From positions 806,001 through 870,000 of the forward strand of contig NZ_MRDL01000051.1 in assembly GCF_002008365.1 (NCBI RefSeq): DNA of 64,000 nucleotides. The letters run 5' to 3'. Shown here piece after piece: positions 58,166-64,000 of the stretch (its first letter is position 1; every line of letters begins with the position of its first letter). This stretch comes from Rhizobium leguminosarum bv. viciae USDA 2370 (GTDB lineage: Bacteria > Pseudomonadota > Alphaproteobacteria > Rhizobiales > Rhizobiaceae). A program made the position numbers and the translations under genes. The notes beneath the pieces were generated by a model, which was given only the letters and a program-made list of their open reading frames with translations, made no database searches and was not told the DNA's origin.

Positions 58166-58366
58166 ATGATCCGATCCCAGATAGCCGACGCACAAACCGT
58201 ATTGGGCGACGAAGAAGTCGCCCTCTGCCAGAGAGTATTTGACCACGTCATCTCGGTGCGACAAATCACAACAGACACCGAGCGCGAAGATCTGGCTCAG
58301 CGGGTGATCCATTCGTACCAGCATGGAGTGAAGGATGAGGGCGCATTACTGCGACTGTTGATCTAA
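58166..58366 (+). CDS. Small hypothetical protein, helical
   Basis: This 66-residue protein (MIRSQIADAQTVLGDEEVAL at the start) is predicted to be helical and soluble, with charged helices such as TDTEREDLAQRVIHSYQHG. The ATG is preceded by GGAAGCGAGGGCG. It ends 31 bp before the tRNA gene on the other strand. No family is recognised. Confidence 0.65.
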   Translation: MIRSQIADAQTVLGDEEVALCQRVFDHVISVRQITTDTEREDLAQRVIHSYQHGVKDEGALLRLLI

Positions 58367-58396
58367 GATCGCGGCAGGTGTCTTGAAGACTAGAAA

Positions 58397-58472
58397 TGGT
58401 GAGAGCGTCGGGGTTCGAACCCGAGACCTACTGATTAAAAGTCAGTTGCTCTACCGGCTGAGCTACGCTCTC
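58397..58472 (-). tRNA. tRNA-Lys (anticodon UUU)
   Basis: On the minus strand the acceptor stem GAGAGCG pairs with CGCTCTC before an encoded ACCA. The D arm is GCTCAGCCGGTAGAGC, the anticodon stem-loop ACTGACTTTTAATCAGT (anticodon TTT), and the T arm TCGGGTTCGAACCCGA. All cloverleaf elements are present in 76 bases. Confidence 0.97.
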
Positions 58473-58682
58473 CCTCTCCGCGGGTGTGACCACCCCGGCT
58501 GGAAGTGGGCGGAACATAGGCAGGCGACCCATTGCGGTCAACCGAAAAATTTGCCTTTTTCCGGCGGTCGGCACATTTCTTGCGGGCGCGAAGGCAAATG
58601 TCTTGCGCGCGCAAAAAGGTGATTGGCAATCCCGGGCCTGCAAAGCTAGGAACATCACGCAGATTGCAGCCGGAGAGAATGC

Positions 58683-59432
58683 GTGTCGATTGCCGATATT
58701 TCCCTGTGGAGCGCGCTGATTGCCGGAGCGCTTTCCTTTCTGTCGCCCTGCGTGCTTCCCCTCGTCCCGCCCTATCTCTGCTATATGGCCGGCATTTCAG
58801 TCGAGCAGTTCCGCGGCGGCGGTGCGGTTGTGGTGGCGCCTGACGTCAGACGCGGCGTGTTCTTCTCTGCCCTCTTCTTCACGCTCGGCTTTGCCACTGT
58901 CTTCGTGGCGCTCGGCGCCGGTGCTTCCAGCATCGGCATGGCGCTTCGCCAGCATCTCGACCTCCTGTCGAAGATCGGCGGGCTGATCATCATCGTCATG
59001 GGGCTGAACTTTCTCGGCCTCTTTCGAATCGGGGTGCTTGCCCGCGAGGCGCGCTTCCAGGGCAGCGGCAAGCCGGCGACGCTGACGGGCGCCTATATCA
59101 TGGGCCTTGCCTTCGCCTTCGGCTGGACGCCCTGCATCGGCCCGGTGCTCGGCGCGATCCTCGGCGTTGCCGCCTCGCGCGAGACGGTCGGCTCCGGCGC
59201 CGGGCTGCTCGCCATCTATTCGCTCGGCCTTGCCATCCCGTTCTGGATCGCCGCCGGCTTTTCCGGCGCCTTTATGCGGTTCCTGTCGCGCTTCCGCCGC
59301 CATCTCGGCACGGTGGAAAAGGTGATGGGTCTCTTCCTCGTGCTCACCGGCCTCGCCTTCCTGTTCGGTTGGGTCAGCAATGTGGCGATCTGGTTCCAGC
59401 AGACCTTTCCGATCCTGATGCAGATCGGCTAG
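58683..59432 (+). CDS. ccdA: Cytochrome c biogenesis protein CcdA (thiol-disulfide transmembrane carrier)
   Basis: This 249-residue membrane protein of the DsbD-gamma/CcdA family carries reducing power across the inner membrane for cytochrome c assembly. Family motifs are SFLSPCVLPLVPPYLCYMAG at the first helix and FGWTPCIGPVLGAILG at the fourth; their cysteines form the redox pair. About six helices are seen. The start codon is GTG at 58683. It lies downstream of the tRNA region with about 200 bp between. Confidence 0.94.
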   Translation: MSIADISLWSALIAGALSFLSPCVLPLVPPYLCYMAGISVEQFRGGGAVVVAPDVRRGVFFSALFFTLGFATVFVALGAGASSIGMALRQHLDLLSKIGGLIIIVMGLNFLGLFRIGVLAREARFQGSGKPATLTGAYIMGLAFAFGWTPCIGPVLGAILGVAASRETVGSGAGLLAIYSLGLAIPFWIAAGFSGAFMRFLSRFRRHLGTVEKVMGLFLVLTGLAFLFGWVSNVAIWFQQTFPILMQIG

Positions 59433-59674
59433 GCCACGGGTTGCCGATTTTCCAGGCTATGCAGCAGGCTTGCCGCGTTCGCTGATCTGATCGACTCCGC
59501 GCTCATCAGCACGCCGCCGGCAGTAAAAAGCCAGGCCTGCACCTATGCCCTGGTATGGCTTGCCCTGTCCCTCGGCCCCACCCGCCCTTATCCCTCGACC
59601 CAATCGATCGCAAATACGCCTCGATGTAGCGTCGTCGATGCCGTGTTGAAGGCGGCGGTCAGAAGGAGACGAAC

Positions 59675-60610
59675 ATGAACCTTGAGACAAAGACGAGCCG
59701 GGAAAACACCGCACACACCGGCAGACCTCGGCTCGACGAACTGGTTCCGTCGCGCTACGCGGTGCGGGTCGGCGAGATTGAGGTGCTGGTGGTCAGCGAT
59801 GGAGTGTTACCGCTCCCTACCGCGATGCTGGGCCACAACATCGATCCGTCGGTCCGAGCGACCTGGCTGAAAGACATGTTCCTGCCAACGGATGCTTTCG
59901 ACTGGGCGCTGAACGTGGTCGTGGTGCGCAGCGGCGACCAGACCATACTCCTCGATGCCGGGCTGGGGATCGACCCTGACTTGCACCTGCCGCGGGCCGG
60001 GCAGTTGATCAAGCGATTGGAAGCCGCCGGCATCGATCTGGCGTCGGTGACCGACGTGGTGCTGACCCACATGCACATGGACCATATTGGCGGGCTGCTC
60101 GTCGACGGGGTGAAGGACCAGCTCCGTCCGGACCTGCGGATCCATGTGGCGGCCGCCGAGGTCAAGTTCTGGGAGGCGCCCGATTTCTCCCGGGTCTCCA
60201 TGCCGCCGGGGTTCCCGGACGCGCTTCGGGCGACCGCCAAGCGGTTCGCGAAGGAATATCGCAGCTATTTCCGGCTGTTCGATGACGAGTACGAGGTGGC
60301 GCCGGGCGTGGTCGTCCATCGCACCGGCGGCCACACCCCCGGGCACAGCGTGATCCGCGTGGCGTCCGGCGGCGACAGGCTGATGTTTGCCGGCGACGCC
60401 GTGTTCGCGGTCGGGTTCGAACACCCGGACTGGTACAACGGCTTCGAACACGACCCCGAGGAGGCGGCGCGCGTCCGGGTCCGTCTTCTGCGGGAACTGG
60501 CGGAGACCGGCGAGCAGCTGGTGGCCACTCACCTGCCGTTCCCGTCTGTCGGCCGGGTGGCGGCCGACGGCGACGCCTTTCGCTGGGTAGCGGCCTTCTG
60601 GGATTACTGA
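59675..60610 (+). CDS. Metallo-beta-lactamase-fold hydrolase
   Basis: This 311-residue protein has the zinc motif THMHMDHIGG (HxHxDH) near residue 131, followed by GGHTPGHSV and FAGDAVF, the usual MBL ligand series. Its length and lipid-like surroundings resemble the AHL lactonase/methyl parathion hydrolase group, with no signal peptide. It prefers GGG and CGG codons more than its neighbours, which may point to a different origin. An AAGGAGAC site precedes the ATG. Substrate unknown. Confidence 0.9.
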   Translation: MNLETKTSRENTAHTGRPRLDELVPSRYAVRVGEIEVLVVSDGVLPLPTAMLGHNIDPSVRATWLKDMFLPTDAFDWALNVVVVRSGDQTILLDAGLGIDPDLHLPRAGQLIKRLEAAGIDLASVTDVVLTHMHMDHIGGLLVDGVKDQLRPDLRIHVAAAEVKFWEAPDFSRVSMPPGFPDALRATAKRFAKEYRSYFRLFDDEYEVAPGVVVHRTGGHTPGHSVIRVASGGDRLMFAGDAVFAVGFEHPDWYNGFEHDPEEAARVRVRLLRELAETGEQLVATHLPFPSVGRVAADGDAFRWVAAFWDY

Positions 60611-60629
60611 TCGCGTGTTCGGTTGGCGG

Positions 60630-60721
60630 TAGAGCGTGTACTCAATGAGTCCACGCTCTACCGATTTGTTTTTACGCAATTCCGGACGCAAAACCGCTAC
60701 ACAGTTTCGCTGGAATTGCAT
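60630..60721. repeat. Rhizobial intergenic double hairpin repeat (second type)
   Basis: TAGAGCGTG and CACGCTCTA form one hairpin at 60630-60660. ACGCAATTCC and GGAATTGC form another around GACGCAAAACCGCTACAC at 60674-60721. The core resembles the other repeat class (GCAAAACCGCT) but the arms differ. Confidence 0.65.
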
Positions 60722-60768
60722 AAGTCAGATCCTGACCCGCCGACCATCCCCGCGCACTGGAAGACCTC

Positions 60769-61731
60769 TTGGCCGATATTGTCAGCCTGCTTTTGCCGTT
60801 CTTTGGCCTGATCCTGATCGGTTACATCGCCGCCAAGGCGACCAAGCAGCCGGCCGAAGCGCTCGGCTGGCTGAACACCTTCATCATCTATGCCGCCCTT
60901 CCCGCTCTGTTCTTCAAGCTCGTCTCGCGCACGCCGATCGAAGAGCTGACGCGCGTCGATTTCATTGTCACCGATATCGCGGCGACCTATGCGGTCTTCA
61001 TCCTGCTTTTCGTCATCGGCCGTGTCGTGCGCGGCAATTCGCTTGCCGATTGCACCATCCAGTCCTTTGCCGGCGCCTATGGCAATATCGGCTATATGGG
61101 GCCGGGCCTGGCGCTGTTGGCGCTCGGCGAAGGCGCAGCCGTGCCGGTGGCGCTGATCATCTGCTTCGAAAACGCGCTGCATTTCATCGTCGCGCCGGCG
61201 CTGATGGCGGCAGCCGGCGACGACAAGCGTTCAACAGGCCAGCTTGTCGCTGATATCGTCCGGAAGGTTGCGCTGCATCCCTTCATCCTGTCGACGGCGC
61301 TGGGCTTTGCGGTGGCCGCCTTTGATATCGACCAGCCGCCGGCGTTTCAGCGCCTCGTCGATTATCTCGCCCAGGCGGCGGCGCCCTGCGCGCTCTTTGC
61401 CATGGGCGTGACGCTGGCGCTCCGGCCGCTGAAACGAACCCCGGCCGAGATCTCCTATATCGTGCCGGCGAAGCTGATCCTGCATCCGATCGCGGTTTTC
61501 ATTGCGCTCACCGCGGTTGGTGGTTTCGAGCCGGTCTGGATCCAGGCCGCCGTGCTGCTTGCCTGCCTGCCGACGGCGACCAACGTCTTCGTCATCGGCC
61601 AGCAATATGGCGTCTGGCAGGAGCGCGCCTCGGCAACGATCCTGATCACGACGGTGCTATCGGTGGTGAGCGTTTCGCTCTGGCTGATCGTGATCCGATC
61701 AGGCCTTCTTCCGCTTCAGCTTTTCCCTTAG
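60769..61731 (+). CDS. AEC-family transporter (auxin efflux carrier-like)
   Basis: This 320-residue membrane protein has ten predicted helices in two halves, typical of the AEC family (MADIVSLLLPFFGLILIGYI at the start; TFIIYAALPALFFKLV and FAGAYGNIGYMGPGLALLAL inside). Bacterial members export or import small organic acids such as malate or malonate. The start is a TTG at 60769 with GGAAG upstream. It ends antiparallel to the UbiH-like gene, overlapping it by 33 bp. Confidence 0.9.
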   Translation: MADIVSLLLPFFGLILIGYIAAKATKQPAEALGWLNTFIIYAALPALFFKLVSRTPIEELTRVDFIVTDIAATYAVFILLFVIGRVVRGNSLADCTIQSFAGAYGNIGYMGPGLALLALGEGAAVPVALIICFENALHFIVAPALMAAAGDDKRSTGQLVADIVRKVALHPFILSTALGFAVAAFDIDQPPAFQRLVDYLAQAAAPCALFAMGVTLALRPLKRTPAEISYIVPAKLILHPIAVFIALTAVGGFEPVWIQAAVLLACLPTATNVFVIGQQYGVWQERASATILITTVLSVVSVSLWLIVIRSGLLPLQLFP

Positions 61732-62910
61732 CGCATCCGGAATATCGCGGAAGCCGCGGCCCGGCTCGATGCCCTCGCGCATGACGATGTTGCGCAGCGG
61801 CGGTATGGCCGAGAGGATATGCAGGCCGGCGGCGCGGAGCATCTGGACGGGCAGGAAATCCGAAAGCAGCGAGCGGTTGAGAAGATCGACACTGGCCGTG
61901 CGCGTCATGATGTCGGCGCGGCGCCTGCGGTCGAAGCTTTCACCGGCATCGGCCGGCACCGGCAATTCCGCCCGGTCGCAGAGGATCTCGGCAAGCGCCA
62001 TGATATCGCGCAGGCTGAGGTTCAGCCCCTGTGCCCCGATCGGCGGGAAGACATGGGCGGCCTCGCCGATCAGCGCGATGCGTCCCTTGCCGAAACGATG
62101 CGCCATCATGCCGGAGAGCGGCCAGACCTGGACGCCCTCCTCGACATCAACCTTCCCCAGCATGGATTGCATGCGCGCCTCGACGAGGGCGCCGAGTTCG
62201 GCAAGCGGCAATTCCATGCGGCTCGCGGCTTCCGCGGGATCCTGCACCCAGACGAGGCTGGAGCGGCTTCCCGGCAGCGGCACCTGGGTGAAGGGGCCGT
62301 GTTTGGTGTGGAATTCGGTCGAGATATTCTTGTGCGGCAGCGAATGGGCGAAATTCAGCACCATGGCAGATTGCGGATAGGACCAGTTGCGAACGGTGAT
62401 GCCTGAGGTCTCGCGCAGCTTCGAGCCGCGGCCATCGGCGCCGACGGCAAAATCGGCCGACAGCGTCTCGCCGCCGGTCAGCGTGATCGAGACTGAAACG
62501 GCTGATATTTCAATCGATTCGGCCATATCGGTGAAACGGGTGATATTGCCCTCGCCGGCCGCAGCTTCTTCCAAAATGCCGGTCAGCGCCTTGTTCGGGA
62601 AATTGTAGCCGAAGGCATCGAGACCGACCTCGGCCGCGCGGAAGGTGGTCGTCGGCGCGCGCAGCAGCCGATCGGTACCGTCGACGATGCGCATGCTGGT
62701 GAGAGGAGCGGCTGCGGGGCGGAGCTTTTCCCAGAGCGCCAGGCGATCGAGGAAACGGATCGACTGATCCATCAGCGCCGTGGTGCGCCGGTCCTCTTTC
62801 GGGGAAACGGGTGCCACCAGCGCCACGCTGCGACCGCCGCGCGCCAGCGCGATTGCGGCGATCATGCCGGCGAGACCGCCACCGATCACCGCCACTTCGA
62901 ATGTCTTCAT
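61699..62910 (-). CDS. UbiH/UbiF-family FAD-dependent hydroxylase
   Basis: This 403-residue flavin monooxygenase has GGGLAGMIAAIALARGGRSV near the N-terminus, the DG motif FAVGADGRGSKLRETSGI and the closing GEAAHVFPPIGAQGLNLSLR of the ubiquinone hydroxylase family. Members hydroxylate the aromatic ring in ubiquinone biosynthesis. The length is normal. It overlaps the 3' end of the AEC gene and is followed upstream by a repeat copy. Confidence 0.9.
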   Translation of the reverse strand: MKTFEVAVIGGGLAGMIAAIALARGGRSVALVAPVSPKEDRRTTALMDQSIRFLDRLALWEKLRPAAAPLTSMRIVDGTDRLLRAPTTTFRAAEVGLDAFGYNFPNKALTGILEEAAAGEGNITRFTDMAESIEISAVSVSITLTGGETLSADFAVGADGRGSKLRETSGITVRNWSYPQSAMVLNFAHSLPHKNISTEFHTKHGPFTQVPLPGSRSSLVWVQDPAEAASRMELPLAELGALVEARMQSMLGKVDVEEGVQVWPLSGMMAHRFGKGRIALIGEAAHVFPPIGAQGLNLSLRDIMALAEILCDRAELPVPADAGESFDRRRRADIMTRTASVDLLNRSLLSDFLPVQMLRAAGLHILSAIPPLRNIVMREGIEPGRGFRDIPDALREKLKRKKA

Positions 62911-62929
62911 GCTATCATTCCGCCATTCT

Positions 62930-62978
62930 AAAGCATGTCGTTATCGCAAAACCGCTGCACACTTTTGCGCGACATGCA
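62930..62978 (+). repeat. Half copy of the rhizobial intergenic palindromic repeat
   Basis: AAGCATGTCGTTATCGCAAA pairs with TTTTGCGCGACATGCA around CCGCTGCAC. It matches the second hairpin of the copy at 52721-52827 almost perfectly. It lies upstream of the UbiH-like gene. Confidence 0.75.
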
Positions 62979-62999
62979 CTGCAACGGCGGACCGGTCGC

Positions 63000-63512
63000 T
63001 TATGCGGCCGGCTTCGCCTGACGGCGCCAACTATAGCCCTTGCCGGCTTCGGCGTCACGCACCGCCGGCTGATAATGATGGGGGATGGCGGGAAGACGGT
63101 TTTCGCCCAGCCGCTTCAGCGCCGTGGCGTTGGTGACGGAAAAGCTGTCGATGCCGACGCGCAGCATCAGCGGCACCTGATCGATCAGCACGTCGCCGAC
63201 GGCGCGCAGCTCGTTGGTGTAGCCGAGGCGCTGACGCAGCAGCGAGGCATGGCTGAAGGCGCGGCCGTCGTTGAAAGCCGGAAAGGCGACGGCAACGATT
63301 TCAAGGCGATAGAGATAGGGCTCCAGCCGGCGCACGTCGTCGGCCGGCTTGATCAGCACGCCGAGGCCGACATCGTTGCTTTCATCGGCCTTGGCGATCA
63401 GTTCGTCGAGACCAAGCAGCGGCTTCTGCTCCTCGGTTGCCTTCACCTCGTCGGTTTCGATCACCCAGGGATCGTTTTCGACAAAACCGGTTTCTCTCCA
63501 GATCTTCGTCAT
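63000..63512 (-). CDS. DUF934 protein of the sulfite/nitrite reductase cluster
   Basis: This 170-residue protein matches DUF934: LIKPADDVRRLEPYLYRLEI in the centre and LRQRLGYTNELRAVGDVLID in the second half. In rhizobia it follows the sulfite reductase gene and is thought to support assimilatory sulfate reduction, mechanism unknown. AGGAGGGG before the ATG pair sets the start at 63512 (or the ATG at 63515). It follows the reductase gene by 10 bp. Confidence 0.92.
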   Translation of the reverse strand: MTKIWRETGFVENDPWVIETDEVKATEEQKPLLGLDELIAKADESNDVGLGVLIKPADDVRRLEPYLYRLEIVAVAFPAFNDGRAFSHASLLRQRLGYTNELRAVGDVLIDQVPLMLRVGIDSFSVTNATALKRLGENRLPAIPHHYQPAVRDAEAGKGYSWRRQAKPAA

Positions 63513-63522
63513 CATCCCCTCC

Positions 63523-64000
63523 TTATGCCGCTTCGGCGGCCGAGCCGTAGAGTGCAGTCTTGAACGGCTGCGGTCCGACACGGCGATAGGCGGCGAGGAA
63601 GTTCTCGGAATGATCGAGGCGCAGGCCGAGATAGGTGTCGACGATCGTCTCGATCGCGTCCGTCACCCGGTCCGGCTCGAAGCCGCGGCCGATGATCTCG
63701 CCGATCGAGGTATGTTCGTCGCCGGAGCCGCCGAGGGTGATCTGATAGAGTTCGGCGCCCTTCTTCTCTACACCGAGCAGGCCGATATGGCCGACATGGT
63801 GATGGCCGCAGGCATTGATGCAGCCGGAAATCTTGATCTTCAGCTCACCGATTTCTGCCTGGCGTTCGGCATCGCCGAAGCGGCGGGAGATTTCCTGCGC
63901 CAGCGGGATGGAGCGCGCATTGGCAAGCGCGCAGTAGTCCAGCCCCGGACAGGCAATGATATCGGTGATCAGGCCGGCATTGGCTTCCGCCAGATTGATG
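63523..64000 (-). CDS. Nitrite/sulfite reductase, siroheme type (N-terminus beyond window)
   Basis: The last 158 codons of a CysI-like reductase are visible. The siroheme-[4Fe-4S] cysteines appear as CPGLDYC, then SGCINACGHHHVG, in the normal spacing. The protein ends AALYGSAAEAA-like (KTALYGSAAEAA). In rhizobia this enzyme reduces sulfite to sulfide in cysteine synthesis. It is co-transcribed with the DUF934 gene. The rest of the gene is upstream of base 64000 on the minus strand. Confidence 0.92.
   Translation of the reverse strand, partial: INLAEANAGLITDIIACPGLDYCALANARSIPLAQEISRRFGDAERQAEIGELKIKISGCINACGHHHVGHIGLLGVEKKGAELYQITLGGSGDEHTSIGEIIGRGFEPDRVTDAIETIVDTYLGLRLDHSENFLAAYRRVGPQPFKTALYGSAAEAA

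Noticed and set aside
58383..58629. Open frames on both strands across the tRNA region giving RTRDLLIKSQLLYRLSYALP and SSAGRATDF-like peptides
   Set aside because: They are translations of the tRNA-Lys gene and its flank, a well-known source of false proteins; there is no ribosome site.

Overview
The window looks like chromosomal DNA of a Rhizobium species of the leguminosarum/etli type. The grounds are a bacterial phosphatidylcholine synthase gene, a rhizobial-style ferredoxin-NADP reductase, several binding-protein-dependent ABC uptake operons, two DUF982 genes, intergenic palindromic repeats of a kind I associate with Rhizobium, canonical GGAAC-N17-CGTT (EcfG-type) promoters and an alphaproteobacterial GTTC-N7-GTTC LexA box. 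Species assignment is inference. I see no transposase, integrase, phage gene, rRNA or CRISPR array.

Layout. 1-4.5 kb: BMP-type (nucleoside-like) ABC transporter, cut by the window start. 4.5-8.7 kb: quinone oxidoreductase, phosphatidylcholine synthase, ferredoxin-NADP reductase, a GntR regulator and a glyoxalase-fold protein. 8.7-12 kb: MacAB-like efflux operon. 12.2-13.4 kb: small genes, including a 59-residue repeat peptide. 13.5-20.7 kb: a compact periplasmic copper-handling block (cytochrome c', cytochrome b561, His/Cys-rich protein, small lipoprotein, TolC-like lipoprotein, multicopper oxidase, cupredoxin, CusF-like protein, DUF411 protein, EF-hand remnant) that looks inserted beside a sugar transporter. 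20.7-29 kb: CUT1 sugar ABC importer with an unrecognised 840-residue protein and a divergent LacI regulator. 29-37 kb: Dpp/Opp-type ABC importer, divergent FadR-type GntR regulator, mannonate dehydratase and 5-keto-4-deoxyglucarate dehydratase, probably a uronate or uronide catabolic locus. 38.8-46.3 kb: a second CUT1 importer with divergent ROK regulator, Gfo/Idh dehydrogenase and ThuA-like protein.

46.3-58.5 kb is accessory-like: a MarR/monooxygenase pair with two operators, a LexA-box mini-operon, two DUF982 genes, a DUF4242-cyclase fusion, a GST, several very small stress-type genes (one of only 24 codons) with EcfG-like promoters, a CsbD protein, another flavin monooxygenase, and tRNA-Lys(UUU). 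58.7-64 kb returns to housekeeping-type genes: CcdA, a metallo-beta-lactamase-fold hydrolase, an AEC transporter, a UbiH-like hydroxylase, DUF934 and the C-terminal end of sulfite/nitrite reductase.

The main regulatory logic visible is local: four catabolic or efflux loci each carry a divergent regulator with palindromes in the shared promoter, and the small-gene region carries stress-response promoters. The least explained items are the 840-residue protein, the LexA-box mini-operon, the twin 10-bp palindromes in the copper block, and the EcfG-driven microprotein.
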